64,000 nucleotides of DNA from NCBI GenBank assembly GCA_017447865.1, contig JAFSMO010000068.1, positions 1-64,000 on the forward strand, in the 5' to 3' direction. This DNA comes from Thermoguttaceae bacterium (GTDB lineage Bacteria > Planctomycetota > Planctomycetia > Pirellulales > Thermoguttaceae). Under the pieces are notes generated by a model. It worked only from the letters and a program-made list of their open reading frames with translations. It was not told the origin of the DNA and did no database searches. Shown piece by piece: positions 1-8,919 of this stretch (within the stretch, counting starts at the first letter, position 1; the number at the start of each line of letters is the position of its first letter). The translations under genes and the position numbers were made by a program.

Positions 1-24
1 ACTCCTAACTCCTCACTCCTAACT
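1..24. repeat. Heptamer repeat arm (ACTCCTA type), cut by window edge
   Basis: About three copies of a 7-bp unit (ACTCCTA / ACTCCTC) run up to 17 nt before the first gene. The same unit forms the right arm of the element at 4507-4556, so this is probably the right arm of a heptamer-arm palindrome whose other half lies outside the window. Confidence 0.6.
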
Positions 25-40
25 GCAAGAAAGGTTCAAC

Positions 41-754
41 GTGCGCACTCTCATCTTCACCCTTTGCATTACTTTCCTCGCTTCTTTCGCCTGCTCGCAG
101 GAGATCCTCCTTTTCGGGACCGGTCCTGACGGCAAGCTCATGAACCGTTTCCTCTCGAAAGAGGGCGCTCCGGCCGACTGGCGGGTCGAGAACGGTGAGC
201 TGATCTCCACGTCGCGGCCGGTGGACGAACAGAACCCGGTGCGGTCGAATCACGTTTACTCGGCCGAGTTCTTCCGCGACGCGCTGATCCACGTCGAGTT
301 CATGGTCCAGCCCGAGGCGCACGGGAACAGCGGCGTGTACATCCACGGCAATTACGAAATGCAGATCTACGACTCCGCGGCCATGACCGAGCTGAACGAC
401 CAGGACCTGACCGGGGCGATCTACCACATCAGCGCGCCGAAGGTGAACGCCTCGAAGCCGGTGGGCGAGTGGCAGACGTACGAGATCGAGTACCACGCGC
501 CGCGCCGGGACGCCGACGGGAAGATCATCCGCCCCGGCCGCATTACGGCATGGCTCAACGGCCAGCTCGTCCAGGAAAACGCCGAATTTGGCGAGCCGGT
601 CTCCCAGTTCCACCCTTACCGCTACGGAGCGACGGAGAATCTGCGCAAGATTTGGGAAAACCAGATCCGGACCGGCTATGGACCGTTCTTCCTCCAGGAC
701 CACCAAAGCCCCACAAGATTCCGGAACATCTGGATCAGGAAACTTGACGATTAA
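41..754 (+). CDS. Secreted DUF1080 (3-keto-disaccharide hydrolase-like) protein
   Basis: A 237-residue protein starting at GTG, with AAAGG about 7 nt upstream. Residues 1-19 form a signal peptide ending near FACSQ. The remainder resembles the DUF1080 beta-sandwich domain, with HGNSGVYIHGNYEMQI, the GAIYHISAP stretch, WQTYEIEYHAPR, and a C-terminal GPFFLQDHQSPTRFRNIWIR strand. This family is greatly expanded in planctomycetes. Some members act on 3-keto sugars or bind glycans, and most are periplasmic. The length is normal for a single-domain member. A sugar-processing role in the periplasm is inferred; the substrate is unknown. The next gene follows after 29 nt on the same strand. Confidence 0.85.
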   Translation: MRTLIFTLCITFLASFACSQEILLFGTGPDGKLMNRFLSKEGAPADWRVENGELISTSRPVDEQNPVRSNHVYSAEFFRDALIHVEFMVQPEAHGNSGVYIHGNYEMQIYDSAAMTELNDQDLTGAIYHISAPKVNASKPVGEWQTYEIEYHAPRRDADGKIIRPGRITAWLNGQLVQENAEFGEPVSQFHPYRYGATENLRKIWENQIRTGYGPFFLQDHQSPTRFRNIWIRKLDD

Positions 755-783
755 AGGGACGCGGGTCGAGAGCCAAACATCTT

Positions 784-1986
784 ATGCACCACTGGAAGCA
801 AAACCTTTACGTCGTCTGGCTGACGCAGATCCTCGTCATGGCGGGATTCTCCGGCGCGATCCCGTTCGTCCCGGTGTACATCCGCGACACGTGGGGGATC
901 ACGTCGGAAGCCGAGCTGGGGGTCTGGATGGCCGCGTTCACGTTCTTCGGAATGTTGAGTTTCTGCCTCTTTATCCCGGTCTGGGGCGTGCTGGCCGACC
1001 GGTACGGCCGGAAGATCATGCTCCTGCGCGCCTACTACGTGGACGCCCTGCTCTTTCCGTGCTTGCTGCTCGCGCCCAGTCCGGCGTGGCTCGTCGCGGT
1101 CCGGTTCGTCGTCTCGGCCTTCACCGGAACCGTCTCCGCCGCCCAGACGCTCGTCGTGACCAACACGCCCCAGGAACATCAGGGTTTCGCTCTGGGTCTG
1201 CTCTCCACCGCCATCTGGAGCGGGAACCTCGTCGGCTTCGCCTGCGGCGGCCTGATCATGCACTGGTACGGGTTTTCCGTCGCGATCCTGACCTGCGGCG
1301 CGCTGTTCCTCCTGGCCGGGATCCTCGCCCACGCGTTCATCCATGAAGATTTCGTCCCGCCGCGTCCCGAGGAGAAAATCAGCTTTCAGAGCTCGTGGTC
1401 GGGCCTTTCGCTTGCGGTCTGGCTGAGCTTCTGCGTCATTCTGCTGATGGCCGTCTCGCGGCGCTTCGACGAGCCGTACGTTCCGCTGATGGTGGAACGG
1501 ATCCACGGCCCCGAGAATACGGCCCTGCATACGGGCTGGATCAGCGCGCTTGCGGCGTTCGGCGGCGTGCTTTCGGGCGTGATTTTGGGGAAACTCTGCG
1601 ACCGGTTCTCCCCGCAGCGCGTCACCGTGCCGGTCCTGGTGCTCTGTGCCGTCACGATGTTCCTGCAGAGTCTGGCGCCGACGCTGGCCTTTTTCGCGGC
1701 CTTCCGCTTCGCCAACTTCCTCTTTGCCGGAGGTTTGGAGGCCGGAATGCTTTCGATCCTTTCCCGCATCACGCCCCAGGAACGGCGCGGCGCGATTTTC
1801 GGCCTTTCCTCCTCCATCCGGATGAGCGGCGTGCTGGTCAGCTCGCTCGTCAGCGGCGGGATCATTTACTGGACCGGCGTCCGGAACATTTACGTCGTTT
1901 CGGGCGTCCTTTTCCTCCTCACCATCCCGGTGTTTGGGCTCGCGGTCGCGAGGATCAGAAAAGAACGAATAATTAATAACGAATAA
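784..1986 (+). CDS. MFS transporter, DHA1 drug-efflux-like
   Basis: A 400-residue protein with about twelve hydrophobic segments, the normal size for a major facilitator. The loop 2-3 signature is clear as GVLADRYGRKIMLL, and the second half carries a degenerate copy (GKLCDRFSPQRV). The general fold resembles the MdtG/TetA-like DHA1 branch of H+ antiporters, so export of a small molecule is the likeliest role, but the substrate cannot be read. There is no clear Shine-Dalgarno. The last residues (KERIINNE) and the stop codon are encoded by a GAATAAC heptamer arm. Confidence 0.8.
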   Translation: MHHWKQNLYVVWLTQILVMAGFSGAIPFVPVYIRDTWGITSEAELGVWMAAFTFFGMLSFCLFIPVWGVLADRYGRKIMLLRAYYVDALLFPCLLLAPSPAWLVAVRFVVSAFTGTVSAAQTLVVTNTPQEHQGFALGLLSTAIWSGNLVGFACGGLIMHWYGFSVAILTCGALFLLAGILAHAFIHEDFVPPRPEEKISFQSSWSGLSLAVWLSFCVILLMAVSRRFDEPYVPLMVERIHGPENTALHTGWISALAAFGGVLSGVILGKLCDRFSPQRVTVPVLVLCAVTMFLQSLAPTLAFFAAFRFANFLFAGGLEAGMLSILSRITPQERRGAIFGLSSSIRMSGVLVSSLVSGGIIYWTGVRNIYVVSGVLFLLTIPVFGLAVARIRKERIINNE

Positions 1987-2026
1987 CGAATAACGAATAA
2001 TGGGGAGAACGGGCGACGTTTTCTCC
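1964..2026 (+). repeat. Half heptamer-arm element (GAATAAC arm plus hairpin)
   Basis: Five CGAATAA-type heptamers (1964-2000) overlap the stop codon of the MFS gene. A hairpin follows: GGAGAA at 2004-2009 pairs with TTCTCC at 2021-2026, and a T-rich run comes next. The core start ATGGGGAGAA matches the element at 24412-24532, but no right arm is present. The hairpin and T-run could terminate transcription. Confidence 0.75.
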
Positions 2027-2061
2027 GATTTTTTTAATTTTTAAATCCTTTTGGTCCGACT

Positions 2062-2775
2062 ATGAAGCACATTTTTTCCATCCTCGTTTTGTTTGTTTTC
2101 GTCGCTTCGCTGAGCGCTCAGGAAAACTTCCTCCGCACGCCGGGCGACGCCACCGCGACTTCCTACGCCCCGGTCGAGATCCTGGACGCCCAGATGAACC
2201 GCGCGGTTTCCGAGCTGGCCCCGCTGATGGCCGCCGGTGAAGCCTCCTGGGAGCAGAACGCCCCGGTCGTTCACCGTCTCGGCGCCGAAATTGCCGCTTT
2301 CGGCCAGGTCTGCGGGCTGCACGACCAGTACTCCGAATTCAAGATGGGCGCGTCCCGGATCATCCTCTCCGCCTCCGGCCTGAGCGCGGCCAAGGATTTC
2401 GCCTCGGCCAGCGAGCACTGGACCGCCCTTCAACCGGCTCTGAAGTCCGACGACACGAAACTCCTTTCGTGGGACACGCCGGTCGCCGGGACGAAAGAAC
2501 TCATGCAGGCCGCCGCCTTCCACAAACGCCAGATCGGTGCCAAGATGGAAAAACTGCGCGGTCTGGATGCCGTGGCCGGGGACGGCGTGGCGCTTGCGGC
2601 CATTTTTCAGGCGCTGACCGCGAACCAGCCGTCGGCCGAGTGGAAGGAGTTCTGCATGCAGGCCCGCGACGCGTCGTACAATCTGTACATCACGCTCGAG
2701 GCCTTCGACCGCAAGCACTCCCCGAAGAATTACGACGCGCTGGGCGAGAAGTGCGCGAACTGCCACAAAAAGTAA
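2062..2775 (+). CDS. Secreted cytochrome c'-like (class II) protein
   Basis: A 237-residue protein with an N-terminal signal peptide (cleavage near LSAQE, residues 19-21). It has a single haem-binding CxxCH at Cys231-His235, two residues from the C-terminus. One CxxCH at the extreme C-terminal end of a helical protein is the hallmark of class II cytochromes c (cytochrome c'), which are four-helix bundles. The body here is predicted helical but is nearly twice the usual 125-150 residues. A periplasmic electron-transfer or gas-binding role is inferred. The LRR lipoprotein follows after 32 nt and may be co-transcribed. It could instead be a planctomycete haem protein outside the c' family. Confidence 0.65.
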   Translation: MKHIFSILVLFVFVASLSAQENFLRTPGDATATSYAPVEILDAQMNRAVSELAPLMAAGEASWEQNAPVVHRLGAEIAAFGQVCGLHDQYSEFKMGASRIILSASGLSAAKDFASASEHWTALQPALKSDDTKLLSWDTPVAGTKELMQAAAFHKRQIGAKMEKLRGLDAVAGDGVALAAIFQALTANQPSAEWKEFCMQARDASYNLYITLEAFDRKHSPKNYDALGEKCANCHKK

Positions 2776-2807
2776 AACCCTCAAACCACCCGAAAGGACG
2801 CCAAACC

Positions 2808-4508
2808 ATGCCACGATTCAAGCTGATTTCTCTGTTCCTGCTCGGCTTTTTACTCTTTTTTGGAGGGTGCGGCCAGCCGAAAAACGACCCGGCCAGTTTT
2901 CAAATTGAGGAAAAGGGGGGCTATAAAGTCCTCACAAAATACACTGGTTCCGATAAAACCGTGGTGATCCCTCAAGACGTGGCCTTTATCGGTTCTTCTG
3001 CGTTCGCGGATTGCGACTCCCTCGAGTCCGTGGTGATCCCCAAAGGCGTGATGGTGATCAGCGGCTATGCGTTCATGAACTGCGGCAAGCTGAAGTCCGT
3101 GAGGATCCCCGGGACCGTGACCCGGATCGGAGACGGCGCGTTTGTTGCCTGCAGTTCCTTAAAGTCTTTGACCATTCCCAAAAGCGTGACGGATATTGCC
3201 CCCGATGCGTTCACGGGCTGCGAATCTTTGAAAAAATGGAAGATCCCCAAAGACCACTCCGAATTTAAAACCTCCGGGGACTGTCTGCTCTCTAAAGACG
3301 GCAAAACGCTCATCATGTGCCCCGCCGCGTCGGGGGATTACCGGATCCCGGAAGGTGTGACCGAAATCGGGGAATTCGCTTTCAGCTTCTGCACTTCCTT
3401 AACTTCGGTGGTGATTCCCAAAGGTGTTACGAAAATTGGCGAAAACGCTTTTTCTGGCTGCGAATCCTTGAAGTCGGTGGTGATTCCGGAAGGAGTGATG
3501 AGAATCGATCATTTCGCATTCCTGAACTGTAGTTCCCTGGAGTCCGTAGTCATTCCCGAGGGAGTAAAAGTAATTGGATCCAGCTCATTCGAAGGTTGCG
3601 TTTCATTAAACTCCATCACGATCCCCGAAAGTATGGTAAAGATTGGGTACCAGGCGCTGCAGAATTGCCCGAAGCTGACTATCCGCGCGCCGAAGGGGTC
3701 GGAGGCGGAGCGGCTAGCGTTTACGTTCGATATTCCATTCGAGGTTTACCCGAAATCCGAAGAAGCGCCCGTTCCCCCCGCCGAAACTCCGGCAGAGGAA
3801 CCGCCCGTCCTGGCCTCCGCGGTCAAATCGTACGATCCGGCCAGTTTCGGCATCCTTCGGATGAAAGGCAAAACGGTGCTGAGTAAGTACCTCGGTTCCG
3901 ACGCGAACGTGGTCATTCCCGAGGGGGTGGAAGCGATCGGTTCCAAGGCGTTCTTTGGGTGCGGTTTCGTGAAATCCGTGACGATTCCCGAAACCGTGAC
4001 GGAAATCGGCCCCTGGGCCTTTGCGGGCTGCGGCGCTCTGGAGTCGGTGAATATTCCTCCGGGCGTGACGAAGATCGAAGCCGGGACGTTTTCGGGCTGC
4101 AAATCCTTAAAAAACCTGGAAATTCCTGAAACCGTGACGGAAATCGGCGCCGACGCTTTCAAAGACTGCCCGAGCCAGAAGATCCGCATGCCCAAGGAGG
4201 GAACGGCCGCCGCGATCGACGTGGGAAACGTTGAGATCGTTCAGCCCCAGGAGGCCGAGCTTGACGTTTCAGGCCCGATTGAACTCCCCGAGCTGCCGAA
4301 TCAGGGGAAACCGGGCGCCAAGTTCCAACTCTCGGATGACAAAGAAGTCTTCATTCTTCCCGGCCAGAATACTTTGAAGCCGCAGGAGAAACCCGGAAAC
4401 GCGTCGCCGTATGAAGACCCGGCGGGTAATTTGTCACCGATCCAGACGCTCCAACCTCAAAAGCCGGAAGGAACGATCGAGGTCCCCGTGGATCTTCTTA
4501 CCCCGTAA
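2808..4508 (+). CDS. BspA-like leucine-rich-repeat (LRR_5) lipoprotein
   Basis: A 566-residue protein. The ATG at 2808 is preferred over in-frame upstream codons because it follows AAAGGA and opens a lipoprotein signal (lipobox FFGGC, Cys at about residue 21). Two blocks of 23-residue LRR_5 repeats follow, at about residues 35-310 and 340-465, with the pattern VVIPxGVxxIGxxAFxxC. A Pro/Glu linker separates them, and a Pro/Gln-rich tail ends the protein. BspA-type proteins are surface adhesins or binding proteins in gut and rumen microbes. Binding to host, plant or other cells is inferred. The stop codon overlaps the AAAAGCC hairpin of the next element. Confidence 0.85.
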   Translation: MPRFKLISLFLLGFLLFFGGCGQPKNDPASFQIEEKGGYKVLTKYTGSDKTVVIPQDVAFIGSSAFADCDSLESVVIPKGVMVISGYAFMNCGKLKSVRIPGTVTRIGDGAFVACSSLKSLTIPKSVTDIAPDAFTGCESLKKWKIPKDHSEFKTSGDCLLSKDGKTLIMCPAASGDYRIPEGVTEIGEFAFSFCTSLTSVVIPKGVTKIGENAFSGCESLKSVVIPEGVMRIDHFAFLNCSSLESVVIPEGVKVIGSSSFEGCVSLNSITIPESMVKIGYQALQNCPKLTIRAPKGSEAERLAFTFDIPFEVYPKSEEAPVPPAETPAEEPPVLASAVKSYDPASFGILRMKGKTVLSKYLGSDANVVIPEGVEAIGSKAFFGCGFVKSVTIPETVTEIGPWAFAGCGALESVNIPPGVTKIEAGTFSGCKSLKNLEIPETVTEIGADAFKDCPSQKIRMPKEGTAAAIDVGNVEIVQPQEAELDVSGPIELPELPNQGKPGAKFQLSDDKEVFILPGQNTLKPQEKPGNASPYEDPAGNLSPIQTLQPQKPEGTIEVPVDLLTP

Positions 4509-4556
4509 AAGCCAAAGGCTTTTCCAACTCCTAATTCCTCACTCCTAACTCCTCAC
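4507..4556. repeat. Heptamer-arm element, core hairpin plus right arm
   Basis: The hairpin AAAAGCC-AAA-GGCTTTT (4507-4523) overlaps the stop codon of the LRR gene. About four ACTCCTA/ACTCCTC heptamers follow (4526-4556) and encode the C-terminal tail and stop of the convergent gene on the other strand. The left arm is missing. The hairpin is the same as in the elements at 26436, 30086, 32835 and 33807. Confidence 0.75.
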
Positions 4557-5802
4557 TAATAGAAAGCGCCTTTTTCCCGGTGGTTTGGTCGCCGCCGGTG
4601 AAGTCGCCGAGTTCGGCGTCCCAGACGCGCAGCGGCTCGCCGGGGCAGTACGCGACGCATTTCCCGCAGCCGGTACAGAGGTCGGGGTTCACCGTCGGGA
4701 TCTTGGCGTACTGCTCCTCCGACCAGACCTCCTCCATCGCCCCGAACGGGCAGGTCTGGAGGCAAATCGAGCACTCCTTCTGGTACGCGCGGCGGCAAAG
4801 GTCGAACGTCATTTCGCACCGGGCGATCCGGACGTTTTTCTTTTCTTCGGGCCGGATCTTCTTCAGCGCACCCGTCGGGCAAACCGTCATGCAGGCCGTG
4901 CAGTTTTCGTCGCAAAAGACGCGGTCCTCGGCGTTTTTCGGAGTGAAATCCAGCGTCGGCGTCCCGTAAAGGGCCGGATTTTTCAAATCTTTCAGCGTCG
5001 TGATCAGCCCAGTCGGGCACGCGCCCTCGCAAGCCCCGCAGCGGGTACAGCGGGCCAGAAACGCCGATTCCTCAACGGCTCCCGGCGGACGAAGACGCAC
5101 GACGGTCAGGATCTTTCCGACTGAGTGTTTCATCAAAGCCCACGCACCGGCGCAGACCCCGACCGAGGCGGTGACGAGGAACGCGCGGCGGGACGTGGAG
5201 ACCGTCGGAGCCGGCTGGGTTTCGTCCTCCAACCCGGTTTTAGCCGGTTTTCTCCACGCTTTCGGGTTCAGACGAAACAGAATTTCCTGCGCGCCGCCGC
5301 ACGGGCAGACGGTCCAGCACCAGAAATTCGGCGAAAAGAGGACCAAAATGCCGATCAGCCCCAGAAGCCACCGCGCCCAGGGGACGTGATGCGCTCCGTC
5401 CAGCACGACGAGCGGCTCCAGAAAAAGAAACGTAAACCCGCCGAAAAGCAGGCCCGCGAACGTAAGAAGCGCAAGCCACGGCCCGAGGGTTTTTCGGGTG
5501 GGTTTTACGGCCGGAGCGTGAAGCATTCGGCGCACCAGCCGCAGAACGTCCTGAAGAAACCCGAGCGGGCAGACCCACCGGCAGAAGAAACGCCGGTTCC
5601 AGACGCAAAGGCCGAGCATCACCAGCCCGACCGCAAGTGAAACGGCACCGAAACCCGCGACCGTCCACGTGAAGCAGTTCGCGAGGAACAAAAACGGGTC
5701 GGCCGCCCTCACCCCTTCAAGGACTGAGGGGTGAAGCGTCCCGACGTGCAAAAGCGCCATGAAAACGGCAAAAACCGCGATTTTCAGAAGCCAGCGTTTC
5801 AC
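4531..5802 (-). CDS. NapH-NapG-like fused polyferredoxin membrane protein
   Basis: A 423-residue protein starting at GTG. Residues 1-175 look like NapH/MauN: about four membrane helices and two CxxxCP motifs (FFCRWVCPLG, CWTVCPCGG). A twin-arginine-like stretch, SRRAFLVTASVG (Arg205-Arg206), precedes another hydrophobic segment. Four ferredoxin clusters follow, beginning CTRCGACEGACP and ending CTGCGKCVAYCP, as in NapG. In nitrate-reducing bacteria NapH and NapG are separate proteins that pass electrons from quinol to a periplasmic acceptor; here they appear fused. The acceptor is unknown, since no Nap reductase is nearby. The SDR gene ends 18 nt upstream. The last eight residues come from a heptamer repeat. 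Confidence 0.8.
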   Translation of the reverse strand: MKRWLLKIAVFAVFMALLHVGTLHPSVLEGVRAADPFLFLANCFTWTVAGFGAVSLAVGLVMLGLCVWNRRFFCRWVCPLGFLQDVLRLVRRMLHAPAVKPTRKTLGPWLALLTFAGLLFGGFTFLFLEPLVVLDGAHHVPWARWLLGLIGILVLFSPNFWCWTVCPCGGAQEILFRLNPKAWRKPAKTGLEDETQPAPTVSTSRRAFLVTASVGVCAGAWALMKHSVGKILTVVRLRPPGAVEESAFLARCTRCGACEGACPTGLITTLKDLKNPALYGTPTLDFTPKNAEDRVFCDENCTACMTVCPTGALKKIRPEEKKNVRIARCEMTFDLCRRAYQKECSICLQTCPFGAMEEVWSEEQYAKIPTVNPDLCTGCGKCVAYCPGEPLRVWDAELGDFTGGDQTTGKKALSISEELGVRN

Positions 5803-5820
5803 GGTTTGGGTCTTTACTCC

Positions 5821-6663
5821 TTACTTGAAAACTCCCGGATGCTCCGCGAAAAAGACCATCGCGCGCTCCAGAGATTTGGGGAAGAAATAGTCCATCCCCT
5901 TCATCACCTTGCCGAGGAAGAACGGGACGATCTCCATTTTCCCCCTCCGGATCGCCTTGAGCATCTGCTTCGCGACGTAGGCCGGAGTGACCCGATTATG
6001 GTGCGGCCAGGTCGGCTCGCCCGAGTTTTCGATGTAATCCGTGAAGAATCCCGTGTCGGTCGAGCCGGGGCAGACGACCAGAACGTCGATCCCGTAGCGG
6101 TGAAATTCGGTCCGGATCGACTGGCTGAATGCCCGGATCGCGGCTTTTCCCGCGCAGTATTCGCTGTAGTGTGTCACGCCGCGCAGACCCACGACCGAGC
6201 TCAGGTTCACGATCATCGGCGGGATGGGCTTCCCCTGAGCCGCAGGAGCCTCTTTCCACTTTTTCATGATCGGGAGCACCAGTCGGATCATTTCCACCGG
6301 GGCGGTCAGGTTCAGCGCCATGACGCGTTCCAGACGGTCAGGCGTACCGGTTTCAAACTCTCCCGACGCCGCCGCGCCCGCATTATTAATCAAAACGTCC
6401 ACGCCTCCGAAAGCCTCGACGCACCGGTTGACCACCGCCTCCCGGGTTTCCTGGACCGTAATATCACCCACGACCAGTTCCACCGCGCAGTTCCCGCCGG
6501 TTTCCGACTCGATCTGGGTCTTGACCTCCTCGAGGAGCTGGACCCGGCGCGCGGTCAGGACCAGTTTGGCCCCGGCTTTGGCGGCCTGGAGGGCCAACTG
6601 ACGGCCGATCCCGCTGCTGGCCCCGGTGAGGATGATGCGCGCATTTTTCAGTTCACGCTTCAA
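5821..6663 (-). CDS. Short-chain dehydrogenase/reductase
   Basis: A 280-residue classical SDR. The NAD(P) motif TGASSGIG lies near residues 13-20, NNAG near 91-94, the catalytic Ser in NLSSVVG near 150, and the Tyr/Lys pair in YCAGK near 165. The C-terminal part resembles DltE/YqjQ-type SDRs that reduce ketones of lipid or sugar substrates. The start is a TTG six nt after GGAG, which fits better than any ATG. It sits 28 nt after the HEAT gene and 18 nt before the polyferredoxin gene, so the three probably form one operon. The substrate is unknown. Confidence 0.85.
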   Translation of the reverse strand: MKRELKNARIILTGASSGIGRQLALQAAKAGAKLVLTARRVQLLEEVKTQIESETGGNCAVELVVGDITVQETREAVVNRCVEAFGGVDVLINNAGAAASGEFETGTPDRLERVMALNLTAPVEMIRLVLPIMKKWKEAPAAQGKPIPPMIVNLSSVVGLRGVTHYSEYCAGKAAIRAFSQSIRTEFHRYGIDVLVVCPGSTDTGFFTDYIENSGEPTWPHHNRVTPAYVAKQMLKAIRRGKMEIVPFFLGKVMKGMDYFFPKSLERAMVFFAEHPGVFK

Positions 6664-6691
6664 AGTTCACTCCTTTCTTCCTCGCGTTTCA

Positions 6692-8728
6692 TCAAAGACG
6701 TTCCGAAATGGCCTGAGCCTGAGCTTTCGTCTCGGCATTTTGCGTCGTTTCGGCCACTTTCTTCAGGATCGCTTTGAACTCCTCGGATTTTCCTTCGAAC
6801 TTCTTCGCGATCGCGATAACGGCGCTGTACGCCGCCTCACGGAAGGCCGGGTCGTCGGCGTAAGTCATGGCCGCCCGGGCGCTCGCCACGTCGATCACGC
6901 GGGTGAAGACCTCGAAGACCAGCATTTTGTCCTCGGCCCGTTTGGCGGTTTCGAAGGCCTGGCGGCACATTTCGAATTTCTTCTCTTTCGGAAGGTCGAA
7001 CTGGCGCGGAATGCGGATGAAGGACCGGATCGCTCGGATCTGGAACTTTTCGGTCGGGCACTCTTTCGCCAGTTTCAGGCACGCGTCGGCCACTTCGAGC
7101 GCATCGTCCGGCGTGTTCCACGTCCCGAGCGTCTGGGTGGCGGCGTCGGCCGTTTCCCCGTTCCAGCACGCTTTCACGACGCAGGCCAGCGCGGTTTTCC
7201 CGCCGATCTGCTTCAGAAGGGTCAGGAGCTTGGCTTTCTCGGCCGGATCGGATTCCGCCTCGAACATTTTGACCACGGCCGCGGCGCAGTCCTCACGCGG
7301 CAGACGGGTGCAGGCCGAGCGGAGGATCCACTCCACCTTGGCGTCGTCCGTTTCACCGTTGAGCGCCTCGACCAGTAGGTTCAGGCTTTCAAGCGTCACG
7401 ATCTCCGAGAGGGCTTCGAGGACACGGTCGCGAACGGCCGGCTCGATCCCTTCCGTACGGGCCGCTTTCACCAGAGCCGGGCCCATGGAAACGATGCGGC
7501 GGTTTCCAACGATTTCGAAGTAAGCGCAGGCGCGGAGCCCCTTCAGCTCAAGCGTCGGGAGCGTTGCCGAAATGACCGCGTCCAGCGCCGGAGATTTCAG
7601 GGCCGAGATCGTGTTCACCTTGGCGGCGTACAGGGCCGCGAGCTGCTCCTCATTGAACTGGCTAGTCGGCATGGAGCTGAGGATTTCACGGGCACCGACC
7701 GGGTCGAGCGTCCCGAGGCGTTTCATCCCCTGAATGACCGCGAGCTGAATGGCGAACTCGGTCGATTTGCCCTGCTCCTTGAGGGCCTCAAATGCGAGCT
7801 TCCGGCTGGCGTCGTCCTTGCGGTCGGCAATGGCGCGGATCACCAGCGCACGGGGATCCACCGGGAGTTTGGGGAGCTCGGCGATGCACGTTTTCGTGAT
7901 GGTTTCGCCCGCTTCGGCCGAGAACTCGCGGATGGTTTTCAGCCCGCCGGTGAAGCAGCATTCCTTGGGGGATTCCAGCTTCGTGACCAGCACCGCCGCG
8001 CTAGCGGCCTGACGGCAGAGCAGAGCGTGGTACGCGCCCGCTTTCTGGGCGAACGTCGGGAAGACCGGGACCACGACGGCCTCATAAACGCCTGCGGCTT
8101 TTTCCGGATCCCCGGCTTTTTCAAACGCTTCGGCGCAGTCGAGGATCGCGTCGGCCAGGCGTTTCCGAACGAGGAAATCCGCGTCTGTCGGCGTGGTTTT
8201 GGCCTGGGCGAGCAGGAACGCCGCGGCGTCATCGGTCGCGATCATTCCCAAGGCGGCGTAGGCGGCTTTCAGGTCGCACGTCGTTTTCGGGTTCAGCGCG
8301 ATTTCCTTCAGAACCGGAACGGCGGCTTCGCATTTCCGCACGCCCAAGGAAAGAATGCAGCCCAACCTCTGGTCTTTCGGCTCGATGGTTTTCGCGCCGT
8401 CGATCAGGACCGGGTTCACGTTTTCGTACGGCATCATTTCAAGCGCATACCGGGCGAAGAGACTCAGCCGAATGTCGTCGCCGAGCATTTTCGCCAGGGC
8501 GGGCACTGCCTGAGCGTTTCCAATGACGGCCAGACGCCGGCAGGCGATCCCTTTCATGAAGATCTGGTCCTCGGTCGCGCCGGGGGTCTGGATCACTTCA
8601 AGCAGGACGGCCTGATCGGTGGTGGAGAGGATCTCGTTTTTCTTTGCCTCATCGATTTCCGCGGATACAAACGTCCCGAAAACGGCAAAAAGGAGGAGGG
8701 TCAGGAGGGGAAAAAGGATTTTTTTCAT
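6692..8728 (-). CDS. Secreted HEAT-repeat protein
   Basis: A 678-residue protein with a clear signal peptide (residues 1-23, ending FVSAE). The rest is tandem helical pairs of the HEAT/armadillo type, for example GNAQAVPALAKMLGDD, KCEAAVPVLKEIALNP and the ETDDAKVEWILRSACTRLP region. GGGAG precedes the ATG at normal distance. Planctomycetes encode many periplasmic HEAT proteins, often near cytochromes, and these are thought to be binding scaffolds. No catalytic motif is visible. It is the first gene of an apparent three-gene operon with the SDR and the NapH-NapG-like fusion, so a role in assembling or anchoring an envelope redox complex is possible but only inferred. Confidence 0.8.
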   Translation of the reverse strand: MKKILFPLLTLLLFAVFGTFVSAEIDEAKKNEILSTTDQAVLLEVIQTPGATEDQIFMKGIACRRLAVIGNAQAVPALAKMLGDDIRLSLFARYALEMMPYENVNPVLIDGAKTIEPKDQRLGCILSLGVRKCEAAVPVLKEIALNPKTTCDLKAAYAALGMIATDDAAAFLLAQAKTTPTDADFLVRKRLADAILDCAEAFEKAGDPEKAAGVYEAVVVPVFPTFAQKAGAYHALLCRQAASAAVLVTKLESPKECCFTGGLKTIREFSAEAGETITKTCIAELPKLPVDPRALVIRAIADRKDDASRKLAFEALKEQGKSTEFAIQLAVIQGMKRLGTLDPVGAREILSSMPTSQFNEEQLAALYAAKVNTISALKSPALDAVISATLPTLELKGLRACAYFEIVGNRRIVSMGPALVKAARTEGIEPAVRDRVLEALSEIVTLESLNLLVEALNGETDDAKVEWILRSACTRLPREDCAAAVVKMFEAESDPAEKAKLLTLLKQIGGKTALACVVKACWNGETADAATQTLGTWNTPDDALEVADACLKLAKECPTEKFQIRAIRSFIRIPRQFDLPKEKKFEMCRQAFETAKRAEDKMLVFEVFTRVIDVASARAAMTYADDPAFREAAYSAVIAIAKKFEGKSEEFKAILKKVAETTQNAETKAQAQAISERL

Positions 8729-8776
8729 GGAAAACTCCCTGATTTGGTGTGGAGTGTAAAGGTTGAAGGGGGGAAA

Positions 8777-8909
8777 GTAGTCAGTGGTCAGTAGTCAGTA
8801 GTCAGCGTTTCGGCTGCGCCGAAATATGGGATTCGATTTTTTTTACTTGCTTTCCTCAATTCTGCCGAAGGCAGAACGCTGACTACTGGCCACTGACTAC
8901 TGACTACTA
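8777..8909. repeat. Heptamer-arm palindrome (TAGTCAG arms)
   Basis: The left arm is four TAGTCAG-type heptamers (8777-8807) and the right arm is their reverse complement (8877-8909). The core holds two small hairpins: TTTCGGC/GCCGAAA (8808-8824) and TTCTGCC/GGCAGAA (8860-8876). Its right end is 10 nt from the stop codon of the Gfo/Idh gene. A close relative lies at 21251-21382. Confidence 0.85.
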
Positions 8910-8919
8910 AAACGGACCA

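Noticed and set aside
2469..2807. 113-codon upstream extension of the LRR lipoprotein
   Set aside because: It overlaps the cytochrome c'-like gene in another frame. The ATG at 2808 has a Shine-Dalgarno and opens a lipoprotein signal.
4531..5802. Periplasmic nitrate reductase operon
   Set aside because: Only a NapH-NapG-like chain is present. No NapA, NapB, NapC or NapD gene lies within the window.
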